Assembly: GCF_000235505.1 (NCBI RefSeq)
Contig: NZ_JH379027.1
Coordinates: 1,419,181 to 1,483,180, forward strand
Reading direction: 5' to 3'
Source: Hungatella hathewayi WAL-18680
GTDB taxonomy: Bacteria > Bacillota > Clostridia > Lachnospirales > Lachnospiraceae
Length of the DNA: 64,000 nt
The translations under genes and the position numbers were made by a program. The notes beneath the pieces are model-generated. The model saw nothing but the letters and a program-made list of their open reading frames with translations. It was not told where the DNA came from and did not search any database. The first letter of the stretch is position 1, and each line of letters begins with the position of its first letter. Shown here piece after piece: positions 29,997 through 39,810 of the stretch.

Positions 29997-32648
29997 ATGA
30001 AAGAATATCTGAAGACAGGTGAGGAAGTGCTGCGGGAGCAGAGTGTGGATGCGGGACAGGGGCTTTCGGAGGCGGAGGTGGCCGGGAGGCTTTCAAAACA
30101 CGGGAAGAATAAACTGGTGGAGGCGAAGAAAACACCTATTTGGAAACGGTTTCTGGAGCAGCTGGCGGACCCTATGATTATCATTCTGATTGCGGCCGCG
30201 GCGGTGTCCGGTGTCACGGCGGTGTATGCGGGGGAGTCTTTTGCGGATGTTATCATCATTCTGGCGGTTGTCATCATCAACGCGGTGCTGGGGGTGGTTC
30301 AGGAGAGCAAGGCGGAGGCGGCGATTGCGGCGTTGCAGGAGATTGCGGCGGCCACCTCGAAGGTAATCCGGGGCGGACATCAGTTGACGGTGCGAAGCGA
30401 GGAGCTGGTGCCGGGCGATATTATTGTGCTGGAGGCCGGTGACTCGGTGCCGGCGGACGCCAGAATCGTGGAGTGCGCCAGCATGAAGATTGAGGAGGCG
30501 GCGCTGACCGGTGAGTCGGTGCCGGTGTTGAAAACCACGGATCAGCTGGCGGCGGAGGAGAACGGGAAGGACGTTTCTCTCGGCGACAGGAAAAATATGG
30601 TGTACATGGGAAGTTCGGTGGCCTACGGCCGCGGCCGGGCGGTGGTGACAGCCACGGGTATGGATACGGAGATGGGAAAGATTGCGGACGCTCTGACCCT
30701 GGCGAAAGACAATGCCACGCCGCTTCAGATGAAGCTGGCACAGCTCAGCAAGGTGCTGAGTTTTCTGGTGATTGGCATCTGCGTGATTATCTTTGGCGTC
30801 AGCCTGGTGAGAGCTTACCCGGATGTGTCCGGGGAAGTGATGCTGGATACGTTCATGGTGGCGGTGAGTCTGGCGGTGGCGGCCATTCCCGAGGGGCTGG
30901 CGGCGGTTGTGACCATTGTGCTGTCCATCGGTGTGACCAACATGTCGAAGAAGGCGGCCATTGTGCGGAAGCTGACAGCGGTGGAGACCCTTGGCTGTAC
31001 CCAGATTATCTGCTCGGATAAGACGGGGACGCTGACCCAGAACAAGATGACGGTGGTGGAGCACACCGGCCAGGAGGAGAAACTTTTGGCAATCGCCATG
31101 AGCCTGTGCAACGACGCAGGTCTGGATGAGAACCATGAGGCGGTTGGGGAGCCCACGGAGGCGGCCCTTGTGAATTACGCGTGGAAGGCAGGTCTGAATA
31201 AAAACCGGCTGGTGGCGACCTATCCGAGAATCGGTGAGGCCCCCTTCGATTCCATGAGGAAAATGATGTCGACGGTACACCGGATGGAAGACGGAACGGT
31301 CGTTCAGTTCACGAAAGGTGCGCCGGACGAGATTCTGAAGCGGTGTACCCAAATCTGTCTGGATGGGCAGGCGGAGGAATTGACGGAGGATATCCGGGCT
31401 TCTATTTTGAAAGAGAATAAGGCTATGGCCGACAAGGCCCTGCGTGTGCTGGGGGCGGCCATGAGAACCTGGGAGGAGGAGCCTTCGGACTACGGGGCGG
31501 AGGTTCTGGAGCAGGATTTGTGCTTCCTGGGGCTGACGGGGATGATTGACCCGGTGAGACCGGAGGTGAAGCCGGCCATTGATGAGTGCCGGGCGGCGGG
31601 GATACGGCCGATTATGATAACCGGGGACCATAAGGACACGGCGGTGGCCATCGCCATGCAGCTGGGGATTATCGACGACGCCAGCCAGGCGATAACCGGG
31701 TCCCAGCTGGACGACATTTCCGATGAGGAACTGGAGAACGAGATTGAGCGGTACTCGGTGTATGCCAGGGTGCAGCCGGAGCATAAGGTGCGGATTGTCA
31801 ATGCCTGGCAGAAACGTGGAAAGATTACGGCTATGACCGGGGACGGAGTCAATGACGCGCCGTCCATCAAGAACGCGGATATCGGCGTTGGCATGGGTAT
31901 CACCGGCACCGACGTGACGAAGAACGTGGCGGATATGGTGCTGGCGGATGACAATTTTGCCACCATTGTGTCGGCGGTCTCGGAGGGGCGGCGGATTTAT
32001 GACAATATCAGGAAGGCCATTCAGTTTTTGCTGGCCTCCAACTTGTCGGAGGTGCTGGCCATTTTCTTTGCCACACTGATGGGATTTACGATATTAAAAC
32101 CGGTGCATCTGCTCTGGATTAATCTGATTACGGACTGCTTCCCGGCGCTGGCGCTGGGGATGGAAAAGCCGGAGAAGGATATCATGAAGCGGGCGCCCAG
32201 GGACCCGAAGGACGGCATTTTTGCCGGAGGTGTTGGGATAAATGTGGCCTTGCAGGGAATTGCGGTGGCGGTGATTACGCTGGCGGCTTATTTTATTGGG
32301 CATTATATCGAGGCGGGGGTCTGGGAGATTACCAACAGCGCGGATGGGATGACCATGGCATTTCTGACGCTGTCCATGACGGAAATATTTCACTCCTTTA
32401 ATATGAGGTCGCTGCACAAGTCTATTCTCCACACGAGGGAGCAGAATGGGTGGCTATGGCTGTCCATGGCGGCGTCGCTGATATGCACCACGGCGGTGAT
32501 TTATGTGCCGGTGCTGGCAGATGCCTTCGGATTCGAGCACATTTCCCTGATGGAATATGGGGTGTCCATTGGGCTGGCGGTCTGCATTATCCCGGTGGTG
32601 GAAATCAGCAAGGTGATTCAGCGGAATCAGAAGACGTTTCAGGAATAG
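29997..32648 (+). CDS. P2-type cation-translocating ATPase (Ca2+/Mn2+ exporter type)
   Basis: 883 residues. Order: cytoplasmic N-terminal cation-ATPase domain, membrane helices from about 55, actuator with T-G-E-S (near 170), P-E-G-L in helix 4 (near 300), phosphorylation site D-K-T-G-T-L-T (near 341), nucleotide domain, hinge M-T-G-D-G-V-N-D-A-P (near 613), and a C-terminal block of six helices. This is the full layout of a PMCA/SERCA-like Ca2+ pump; relatives behind Mn riboswitches export Mn2+. Strong CAGGAGG site. Membrane-bound; likely induced by excess manganese through the leader (inference). Confidence 0.93.
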   Translation: MKEYLKTGEEVLREQSVDAGQGLSEAEVAGRLSKHGKNKLVEAKKTPIWKRFLEQLADPMIIILIAAAAVSGVTAVYAGESFADVIIILAVVIINAVLGVVQESKAEAAIAALQEIAAATSKVIRGGHQLTVRSEELVPGDIIVLEAGDSVPADARIVECASMKIEEAALTGESVPVLKTTDQLAAEENGKDVSLGDRKNMVYMGSSVAYGRGRAVVTATGMDTEMGKIADALTLAKDNATPLQMKLAQLSKVLSFLVIGICVIIFGVSLVRAYPDVSGEVMLDTFMVAVSLAVAAIPEGLAAVVTIVLSIGVTNMSKKAAIVRKLTAVETLGCTQIICSDKTGTLTQNKMTVVEHTGQEEKLLAIAMSLCNDAGLDENHEAVGEPTEAALVNYAWKAGLNKNRLVATYPRIGEAPFDSMRKMMSTVHRMEDGTVVQFTKGAPDEILKRCTQICLDGQAEELTEDIRASILKENKAMADKALRVLGAAMRTWEEEPSDYGAEVLEQDLCFLGLTGMIDPVRPEVKPAIDECRAAGIRPIMITGDHKDTAVAIAMQLGIIDDASQAITGSQLDDISDEELENEIERYSVYARVQPEHKVRIVNAWQKRGKITAMTGDGVNDAPSIKNADIGVGMGITGTDVTKNVADMVLADDNFATIVSAVSEGRRIYDNIRKAIQFLLASNLSEVLAIFFATLMGFTILKPVHLLWINLITDCFPALALGMEKPEKDIMKRAPRDPKDGIFAGGVGINVALQGIAVAVITLAAYFIGHYIEAGVWEITNSADGMTMAFLTLSMTEIFHSFNMRSLHKSILHTREQNGWLWLSMAASLICTTAVIYVPVLADAFGFEHISLMEYGVSIGLAVCIIPVVEISKVIQRNQKTFQE

Positions 32649-32668
32649 AGACAAGAAGAGAACTTGAT

Positions 32669-32702
32669 GGGAGAGAGGCAGATGCCTTCTCTCCCTTTTT
32701 TC
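32669..32702 (+). terminator. Terminator after the ATPase gene
   Basis: GGGAGAGAGGC pairs with GCCTTCTCTCCC (one bulged base) and is followed by TTTTTT. Confidence 0.85.
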
Positions 32703-32823
32703 GTACCATAGGAAGGTGCGTCCTATGGTACAAAAACCCTCCGGGGGATGCGCACTCCGCGCTAAGGAAGTATGGCCGCTGAAGCGGCCGCGCTCCGGCG
32801 CAAGAGTCTGCCATGCAGACTCT
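32703..32823. repeat. Cluster of palindromes, probable intergenic repeat element
   Basis: Three hairpins in a row: an 11-bp perfect stem (32703-32713/32721-32731), GGCCGC-TGAA-GCGGCC (32774-32789) and a 9-bp perfect stem (32803-32811/32815-32823). Between them are GC-rich words such as CCCTCCGGGGGATGCGC. No gene is present. It looks like a dispersed intergenic palindromic element; part of its vocabulary (TCTGCTCCGGCAGA) recurs near 34670. Confidence 0.5.
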
Positions 32824-32889
32824 TAATTTGATAAATCTGGGAGGCTGGTGGGAGAAAAACGGATTTTCAGGTGTTTTTGTGGGGAAAGG

Positions 32890-32918
32890 TTGATAAAAAG
32901 GTCGAAAAATGTTAGCAT
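32890..32918 (+). promoter_or_regulatory. Probable promoter of the carboxypeptidase gene
   Basis: TTGATA (32890-32895) and TAGCAT (32913-32918) with a 17-bp spacer, 44 bp before the start codon. Confidence 0.45.
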
Positions 32919-32962
32919 ATAGGGAGTGACTTTTTGAGATATGGGTAGTAGGAGAACAGGAA

Positions 32963-34582
32963 ATGAACAGCAGAAGAAGATGGGCAGGATTATTAATCAG
33001 TATTATATGTTTCAGTCAGATATTCGGAATGATATCATTTGCGAAGCCGGACTGGCCTTCTGATACGGGGATTATGGCGGAAGCCGGGATTGTGATGGAC
33101 GCGGACTCCGGTGCGATGATATTTGGGCAGAACAGCAAGCTGCCGTATTACCCGGCTAGTATCACGAAGCTGGTGACGGCGCTGGTGGTGATAGAGAATG
33201 CTTCCCTCGATGAGCGGGTGGTGTTTTCCAATGACGCGGTGAACAATGTGGAGTCGGGAAGCGGGAATCCGCTGAATCTGGATGTGGGCGACGAGCTGTC
33301 GGTGAAGGACTGTCTCTACGCCATGCTGCTGCGCTCCTCCAACCAGGCTGCCAACGCGCTGGCGGAGCATGTGGGCGGTACGAGAGACGGCTTTGTGGAA
33401 ATGATGAACGCCAGGATTGCCCAGATTGGGTGTACGGGGAGCCATTTTAAGAACCCGTCGGGGCTCAATGATTCGGAGCAGGTGGTGACGGCCTACGATA
33501 TGGCGCTGATTGCACGGGTGGCCTTCGAAAATCCCCAGCTTTTGGAGATTGCGTCCACGAGAAGCTACACGCTGCCGGCGACAAAGAACAACCCGGAAGG
33601 GTTTGCCATGGCGGTGGAGCACAAGATCTTGAAGGCCAGTGCTGGGACCCAGTTTTACTGTGAGGGGGCCGTGGCCGGGAAGACGGGATGGACCTCCATC
33701 GCGGGCAGCACGCTGGTGACCTATGCGGAGCGGGATGGCCGAAGGCTGATTGCGGTGGTGCTGAAGGGTGACCCGACCCAGTATTATCTGGATACCATCA
33801 CGCTGCTGGAATTTGGATTCAGCAGGGTGAAGACCCTGGATATCAGCGAGGCGGAGGCGGCCTACATCTCCGGTGACGAAGCGATTGCGGTGGGAGACGC
33901 CAGCTATGCACCAAATGATTTGGAGTTTTATCACCCGTACGTGACGCTGCCCAATGATGCGGAGTATGGGGATGCGGAGAAAACCTTTGATACCAATCTG
34001 CCGGCTGGAAGCCCGGAAGGGGCTGTGGCGGTGCTGCGGTATACGTATAATGAGAGAAAGGTGGGGGAGGCATTTCTCCGCCTGAAGAACAGGGAGTCCG
34101 AGGTGGTGGTGGCCAGCACGGAGGCCGGACTGCCGGGGGAGACGCCGGAAGAGACGGCACCGGAGGCAGAGCCGGAGACCAGTTTGGAGCAGCCAACCAA
34201 AGGGCAGCTGGAGTTTATCTCGTCCCTTTTGAATTTGAACCTGTCCAGAAATGCCATGATAACACTGATTTTGATAGGAATCGCCATTATTCTTGCGTTG
34301 ATTGTGCTGATAGCCGTGATTCGGAAGATTGTGGAAATCCGCCAGGAACGGGAGGACCGGGAAGTTCGCCGCGCCATCCGCAGACTGCGCCTGAAGGAGG
34401 AGGGAATCTCCGAGGAGGAGTTCGACCGGCTTCTGGAGGCCAGGATGAATAAGATGCGGGATGTCGGATACGAGGATGAAGATGAGATGGACGACGACTT
34501 GGAAGATGACATAGACGATGAGTTTGAAGATGTTATAGAAGATGAGATAGAACATGATACGGACAACGAAAAAGAGAACTAG
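32963..34582 (+). CDS. D-alanyl-D-alanine carboxypeptidase (DacF-like, low-molecular-weight PBP)
   Basis: 539 residues. Signal peptide 1-27, then a peptidase S11 domain with all three active-site motifs: S66-I-T-K69, S125-S-N127 and K240-T-G. It trims the terminal D-Ala of peptidoglycan stem peptides at the outer membrane face. After the second domain comes a Pro/Glu-rich linker (about 385-410), one membrane helix (about 426-450) and an unusual cytoplasmic tail that ends in a strongly acidic run (D-E-D-E-M-D-D-D-L-E-D-D). Family members usually have only a short amphipathic C-terminal helix, so the helix plus acidic tail is notable. Monocistronic. Confidence 0.92.
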   Translation: MNSRRRWAGLLISIICFSQIFGMISFAKPDWPSDTGIMAEAGIVMDADSGAMIFGQNSKLPYYPASITKLVTALVVIENASLDERVVFSNDAVNNVESGSGNPLNLDVGDELSVKDCLYAMLLRSSNQAANALAEHVGGTRDGFVEMMNARIAQIGCTGSHFKNPSGLNDSEQVVTAYDMALIARVAFENPQLLEIASTRSYTLPATKNNPEGFAMAVEHKILKASAGTQFYCEGAVAGKTGWTSIAGSTLVTYAERDGRRLIAVVLKGDPTQYYLDTITLLEFGFSRVKTLDISEAEAAYISGDEAIAVGDASYAPNDLEFYHPYVTLPNDAEYGDAEKTFDTNLPAGSPEGAVAVLRYTYNERKVGEAFLRLKNRESEVVVASTEAGLPGETPEETAPEAEPETSLEQPTKGQLEFISSLLNLNLSRNAMITLILIGIAIILALIVLIAVIRKIVEIRQEREDREVRRAIRRLRLKEEGISEEEFDRLLEARMNKMRDVGYEDEDEMDDDLEDDIDDEFEDVIEDEIEHDTDNEKEN

Positions 34583-34612
34583 ATAACAAATTACGTGATG
34601 GAGTTCATGATT

Positions 34613-34644
34613 CCCCGGAAAGCAGCTGCTTTCCGGGGGTTTTT
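34613..34644 (+). terminator. Terminator after the carboxypeptidase gene
   Basis: CCCCGGAAAGCAG directly followed by its reverse complement, then GTTTTTG. Confidence 0.85.
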
Positions 34645-34764
34645 GTATTTGCGCTTCGGCATGAAAGTCTGCTCCGGCAGATTCTTTATTCCCAGGAAAT
34701 AAGAACACTCAAACCCCCCGGATGATAACTTTGTCGAATTTTGTCAAAAAGTTCATTTTTAATC

Positions 34765-34793
34765 TGTTATTGAAAACAGTTACAGGGTATAAT
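34765..34793 (+). promoter_or_regulatory. Probable promoter of the YesMN-type genes
   Basis: A perfect TATAAT (34788-34793) with TGTTAT 17 bp upstream. The -35 is weak, so activation by a regulator is likely. Confidence 0.5.
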
Positions 34794-34842
34794 AAAATTA
34801 TTTTAATGGTTGACAGAAATTATTTGGAAAGGCAGGAGAATC

Positions 34843-36603
34843 GTGGCAAAATACAGTTTACAGAAACAAATATTTGGACTATCCCTGTTCTTCATGTTAA
34901 TCCCGCTGGTGCTGTTTTCCGCATTTAACATCTCCACCTCCATCAGGAAGGTGGAGGAAAATTACAGAAGCAGCCTGATTTTTGGAATGAAAAAAATAGG
35001 GTCGGTCATGGAGATGGTATACGAGGACGTGGACCAGGTCTCCCTCTTTGCGCTGGTGGACCCGAAGATCAATCATTTCCTGAAGGAGCAGTTTCGGGGG
35101 GAGACGGCATACGAGACTTCTGTCGAGATGGGGGCGGTTTACAACAGCCTGAATTATCTGAGCAACACCAATAAATACATACAGTCCATCCAGATTGAGG
35201 GCATCAATGGCCAAAGTCTGTCCAATGGATTCTTCCCCAAAAGCATTACGGCACAAGACTGGGAGAGAGCCGAGAAGCTGCGGGGACAGGCCCTCTGGGA
35301 TGTGGACGAGGACGTGGTCACGGCATCAGCAAAGAAAGAGCGGTATATATACCAAAGCCGTCTGCTGAGGGACTACGAGAATACCACCAGGACGGCCGGG
35401 ATTATCAAAATCTATCTGAATACGGATGCCTTCCAGGAGTTATTTACCAACGAGGAAACCGACTATACCAGCTATTTTATCGTGGATGACAGCGGCAAGG
35501 TCCAGTACGCCTCCATCCAGCCCAACGGACCGGCGATCCTGGAGGAGCCGATTCCCTACGAGCAGCTCTATGCCCACCGGAACGGTGCCTTCACCGTACA
35601 GCGGGACAATCTCAAACTGTACGCGGCTCCCCATGTGATTCACGAAAACGGTTGGATGGTGTACAGTCTGTCAATCCCCGTTGACATTCAGACTCAGACC
35701 AGGGACAGTCTGATTCAGCTGCTGGTGCTTGCCGCCCTCTGTTTTCTGCTGTGTATTGTCATTGCGTCCATCATTTCCAGAAGAATGTGCCGTCCGCTGG
35801 AGGAAATCATCGGCAACATGAAATCGCTGGAAGGGGAGCAGTTCTCCACGAGAGCGGAGGTGCGGGGCAATGATGAAATCAGTCTGCTGGCCAGGCAGTT
35901 CAACCGGATGGCGCAGAAGATTCAGTCCCTGATTGAGGAAGTCTATCTGGTGAATATACGAAAAAAGGAACTGGAGCTGCGGGCGCTGCAGGCTCAGGTC
36001 AACCCCCATTTCCTATACAATACGCTGGACATGATATACTGGACGGCCAAGGTGGAACATGCCCCGGAGACCAGCGACATGATCGAGTCCCTCTCCAATT
36101 TCTTCCGCCAGGCCCTTTCCGGGGAGGACGGATTCACGACCATTGGGAATGAAATAGAGCATTTAAGATATTATGTGGTACTTCGCCAGCAGAGCAAAAA
36201 GCCCTTCGACTTTGATTTAAATGTGGAGGATTCCCTGCTTGGCTGCCGCGTCATCAAATCCGTGCTGCAGCCGCTGGTGGAAAATGCCATAATACATGGG
36301 ATAAGAGATATTGATGACGGGAAAATCCAGGTGGATATCTTCACGGAGGGTGACAACATTGTCTATACCATCGTGGATAATGGCCAGGGAATCGACGTTT
36401 CGGACATCGACGCGCTGTTAAACCGGACGGAGGAAAATCACCGTGGGTTTGGAATCAAGAATATCAACGACAGGATTCAACTGATGTATGGAAGTGAGTA
36501 TGGGATTCATTTTGAAAATGTCGCCGGTGGTGGGACAAAGGTTTTGGTGATACAACCGCGAAGGGGGAGTGTACTGCATGTTGAAGCTGATGATTGTGGA
36601 TGA
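34843..36603 (+). CDS. Sensor histidine kinase, YesM family
   Basis: 586 residues from the GTG at 34843, with AGGAGA upstream; a TTG at 34810 is possible. Two membrane helices (about 10-30 and 290-312) flank a ~260-residue outside sensor domain. Then a HAMP domain (about 313-365), a His_kinase domain with the phospho-histidine in Q-V-N-P-H-F-L-Y-N-T-L (near 389), and an ATPase domain with E-N-A-I-x-H-G and D-N-G-x-G. This family usually senses sugars or their binding proteins and phosphorylates a YesN partner, here encoded with a 26-bp overlap. Confidence 0.93.
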   Translation: MAKYSLQKQIFGLSLFFMLIPLVLFSAFNISTSIRKVEENYRSSLIFGMKKIGSVMEMVYEDVDQVSLFALVDPKINHFLKEQFRGETAYETSVEMGAVYNSLNYLSNTNKYIQSIQIEGINGQSLSNGFFPKSITAQDWERAEKLRGQALWDVDEDVVTASAKKERYIYQSRLLRDYENTTRTAGIIKIYLNTDAFQELFTNEETDYTSYFIVDDSGKVQYASIQPNGPAILEEPIPYEQLYAHRNGAFTVQRDNLKLYAAPHVIHENGWMVYSLSIPVDIQTQTRDSLIQLLVLAALCFLLCIVIASIISRRMCRPLEEIIGNMKSLEGEQFSTRAEVRGNDEISLLARQFNRMAQKIQSLIEEVYLVNIRKKELELRALQAQVNPHFLYNTLDMIYWTAKVEHAPETSDMIESLSNFFRQALSGEDGFTTIGNEIEHLRYYVVLRQQSKKPFDFDLNVEDSLLGCRVIKSVLQPLVENAIIHGIRDIDDGKIQVDIFTEGDNIVYTIVDNGQGIDVSDIDALLNRTEENHRGFGIKNINDRIQLMYGSEYGIHFENVAGGGTKVLVIQPRRGSVLHVEADDCG

Positions 36604-38164
36604 CGAGGCGAATATAAGGAAAGGTCTGCGGGAGTATATCTCCTGGGATGCCTGGGGAATCGAACTGGCCGCGGAGGCGGAAAATGCGGAAGCGGCCCTG
36701 CGCATCGCCGCCCAGGTGCGTCCGGACATTCTGCTGACAGATATCCGGATGGGAAATATGGATGGCATTGAACTGACCCGCCGGTTGAAGGAAATGCTGC
36801 CGGATTTGCATGTGATTCTGCTCAGTGGATACAGTGACATCCAGTATCTGCAGGCCGCATTGAAGATGAAGGTCAATGAGTATCTGCTAAAGCCGGCCGG
36901 GGCCGACAAGATTATTGAGGCGGTGCTGAAGGTAAAGAAGGAAATTCTGGACGAGCGGGAGAAATGGCAGGAAAACTTAAAAAAAGAAGCATTTTTCGAC
37001 GAGAATATCACCATTGTCCAGCTGCATTTTATTGATGAAATTAGAAAGGGCGCCATCGTCGATGCCAATGCCATACGCAATAAAGCACAGCTTTTAAAGA
37101 TTCCCATGGAGGGGCCGGTCTATCAGATTATGCTGGCGGACGTCAGGAGAGATGTGGTGGAGGACGGCTTTAAATCCGGTCAGGAGCTGGACATGAATTT
37201 CTGGCAGTTTGTGCAGAAGACCAACCAGATTGTCCGGCAGTTTGAGGGAACCTTCTGGTGTGAGACGGGGGAGGAGCTGATTCTGTTTCTGGTGAACGGG
37301 GAAGAGGAGGAGGCGCTGGGGAGCGTGTGCGCCAGTCTTGCCAAAGCCCTGGTTGACAGCCTGCCGGACAAGCAGCAGATGTATATCGGGATTGGAAATG
37401 CGGTGGAATCGCCGGTTGATTTGTGGAAATCCTATGACTATGCCAAGAGCGCCCTGATGTGCTCGGTGTGGAATCCCAAGCAGTACATTCTGACGGAGCG
37501 TTTTCCGGCCATAAGCGCTGGGGAGATTCAGAACTGCCGCGGGAAGGAGAGCGGGATTATCGCAGAACTGGGGCTTAAGAAATATGAGGATGCGTATGTC
37601 AATCTCTGCGAGCTGTTTGATTACTACGAAGAAATCCATATGGATTTTGGGGAGATGAAAAAATTCTGCTATCAGGTATGGTATTTCGCCATGCATCTGT
37701 CCCCGGAGGGGGAGGTGTCGGAGGAGCCGGTCTTTGATGAGTTCCGGGATTTTGAGGAGTTAAAGAAATGGATGCTCCAATTCTGGCAGCGCCGTTTCCG
37801 GGGAAATGATATGGCCGCCATGCAGTATTCGGAGCTGACGAGGAAAACGCTCCGCTACATTCAGGCCCATTATCAGGAGGATATCACCCTCCAGTCACTC
37901 TCTAAAATTGTGTTTGCCTCGCCTAACTATCTGGGGAAGGTGTTCTTTACGGATGTAGGCTGCAGGATGAATGACTGGCTGAACCGCTACCGGGTGGAGC
38001 GGGCGAAGGAACTGCTGGCCGGCACGGATAAAAAGACCTACGAAATCGCGGAGGAGGTCGGGTTCAGTGGATACAAATTCTTTTCAGTCTGCTTTCTGCG
38101 GTATGAGGGATGCAGCGCCAGGGATTATAGAAATAAATGCAAGGAAGCGAAGCTGTCAGATTGA
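36578..38164 (+). CDS. AraC-type response regulator, YesN family
   Basis: 528 residues from the ATG at 36578 (GGGGGAG upstream). Receiver domain at 1-120 with acidic D8-D9, phospho-acceptor Asp55 in T-D-I-R-M and Lys near 105. A long middle domain follows, then a C-terminal pair of AraC helix-turn-helices (about 425-525: I-T-L-Q-S-L-S-K-I-V-F-A-S-P-N-Y-L ... Y-E-I-A-E-E-V-G-F-S). It overlaps the sensor gene and lies just before the importer operon at 38394, which it most likely activates. Confidence 0.93.
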   Translation: MLKLMIVDDEANIRKGLREYISWDAWGIELAAEAENAEAALRIAAQVRPDILLTDIRMGNMDGIELTRRLKEMLPDLHVILLSGYSDIQYLQAALKMKVNEYLLKPAGADKIIEAVLKVKKEILDEREKWQENLKKEAFFDENITIVQLHFIDEIRKGAIVDANAIRNKAQLLKIPMEGPVYQIMLADVRRDVVEDGFKSGQELDMNFWQFVQKTNQIVRQFEGTFWCETGEELILFLVNGEEEEALGSVCASLAKALVDSLPDKQQMYIGIGNAVESPVDLWKSYDYAKSALMCSVWNPKQYILTERFPAISAGEIQNCRGKESGIIAELGLKKYEDAYVNLCELFDYYEEIHMDFGEMKKFCYQVWYFAMHLSPEGEVSEEPVFDEFRDFEELKKWMLQFWQRRFRGNDMAAMQYSELTRKTLRYIQAHYQEDITLQSLSKIVFASPNYLGKVFFTDVGCRMNDWLNRYRVERAKELLAGTDKKTYEIAEEVGFSGYKFFSVCFLRYEGCSARDYRNKCKEAKLSD

Positions 38165-38393
38165 TCTGGCAGCTTTTCGTACAATTGGGTTTGTCATTGT
38201 TGATTAAAAAGATAAAGTGTTGAAAAAATGGATAATTGGGAAATGTATGGGGAAGCAACTGTGGTCAAACGGATATTTACAAGATATTTTCAGCGGAGCA
38301 GGCTGTTTTTATGAAATGACAGCTGGGGTAAAATAAAAACATGAAAGTTGGAAACGGGTAACAGGGAGACGACATCTAAAGAAGGAGGAAACA

Positions 38394-39791
38394 ATGAAAA
38401 AGTTTGTAAGACAGATGGTTTCAGTGGGAATGGGAGCAATCATTCTGGGGCTGACGGCGTGTAGCGGCGGGGGAACACAGGCGCCGGCACAGACACAGAA
38501 GGAGTCGGTAACGGATGACAAGACCGCAAAGGGTGAAAAGACCGGGAACAGCGAAAAACCGGAGCTGGTATTCTGGGAGCTGCCCTACGGGCCGGCGGAT
38601 ACCTACGGACCGGCGCTTCAGAAGATTCTGGACAAATATAATTCGGAGGACCACAGCGCGACAGTCCGGCTTCAGATGCTCAGCTGGAGCGGGTTTATGG
38701 AGCAGTATCAGACCTCCATCGCTGCCGGTTCGCCGCCGGACATTACATCGTCCATCTCATACAGAATCGCAAACTGGGCGGAAGCCGGGGAGGTTCTGGA
38801 CGTGACGGATATTGTGGAAAAATGGAAACAGGACGGGGACGAGATTCTGGATGATTTTCTTCCCGGAACCCTGGAAATCGGCATGAATGACGGGAAATAC
38901 TATGCATTTCCGTACGTGACCAATGCGACCACGGTCTATTACCGGACTGACATTCTGGAGGACGAGCTGGGTTTTAAGGACCTTGACAAGCCGGTCTCCT
39001 GGGAGCAGCTGTTTGAAATGTGTGAGGCGGTAAAAGAGAAATATAACGGGGAAGTGATTCCATTTTCCTTCTGCACCCTGGACCAGAACAGCAGCAACGC
39101 GATGATAAACGTGCTGTTTTCCAACGGCACCAGCTGGGTGGACAGCGAAGGGAAACAGGGGGCGTTAGATGACCCTAAAGCCCTGGAGAGCATGGAATTC
39201 TTCCGGAAAATGAAGGACAACGGATATTTCCCGGATGGCATGGTGACATACAACCAGGCGGATTTGGAGAAATTGTACCAGTCCGGTAAAGTGGCAATGG
39301 TGTGGAACGCCCCGGCTTCCCATGTGGCAGCCGACAAAGAGCTGGTGGCAAAGACGAAGATGATGGGGCCGGTTTACGGACCAAGTGCGGATAAGCCGCG
39401 TTACGTGATGCGCACCGGCGGCGTGATGGGATTTGCCCAGACGAAATATCCGGAGGAGACAAAGGAATTTTTGGAGTGGTTTGTAAAGAACAATCTGGGG
39501 ATTTTTACGGAAGGACACGGAGGTCTGCTTCCTCTGCGCAAGAGCTTCCTGGAAGACCCATTTTTCCAGAGTGACTGGGAGATGAGCGAGTATTCCAAAT
39601 ACAGTGATTACTACGAGGATATCACATGGCCGGCTCCGTTCAGTCCGGCGGCCGCGGACAGGATTCTGATGGAAAATATTATCGGACAGCCGGAGGAGGC
39701 CCTGTTAATGGGTTCGACAGACCAGGCAGGGGATTTGGAAAAAGCTCAGGAGGCGTTAAACAAGATTTTTGACGAGTATAACGGCAATTGA
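38394..39791 (+). CDS. ABC importer solute-binding lipoprotein (family 1)
   Basis: 465 residues. Signal peptide with lipobox L-T-A-C (Cys23), then a low-complexity Thr/Gln/Lys linker and a family 1 binding-protein fold (E-L-V-F-W-E-L-P near 57, an A-A-G-S-P-P-D-I segment, G-K-V-A-M-V-W-N-A-P). Anchored to the outer membrane face; family members bind oligosaccharides or related polyols. The real ligand here is uncertain, because the operon continues with flavin redox genes and no glycosidase. The ATPase subunit is missing, as is usual for this class, which borrows a shared one. Confidence 0.9.
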   Translation: MKKFVRQMVSVGMGAIILGLTACSGGGTQAPAQTQKESVTDDKTAKGEKTGNSEKPELVFWELPYGPADTYGPALQKILDKYNSEDHSATVRLQMLSWSGFMEQYQTSIAAGSPPDITSSISYRIANWAEAGEVLDVTDIVEKWKQDGDEILDDFLPGTLEIGMNDGKYYAFPYVTNATTVYYRTDILEDELGFKDLDKPVSWEQLFEMCEAVKEKYNGEVIPFSFCTLDQNSSNAMINVLFSNGTSWVDSEGKQGALDDPKALESMEFFRKMKDNGYFPDGMVTYNQADLEKLYQSGKVAMVWNAPASHVAADKELVAKTKMMGPVYGPSADKPRYVMRTGGVMGFAQTKYPEETKEFLEWFVKNNLGIFTEGHGGLLPLRKSFLEDPFFQSDWEMSEYSKYSDYYEDITWPAPFSPAAADRILMENIIGQPEEALLMGSTDQAGDLEKAQEALNKIFDEYNGN

Positions 39792-39810
39792 GATGAATGG
39801 AGAATAATCA

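Noticed and set aside
30093-31784. 563-codon open frame on the minus strand
   Set aside because: It lies fully inside the P-type ATPase gene and encodes a His/Arg-rich chain without domains; it is a shadow of the real codon pattern.
33035-34708. 557-codon open frame on the minus strand
   Set aside because: Antisense to the carboxypeptidase, no domain and no ribosome site; the sense gene has all active-site motifs.
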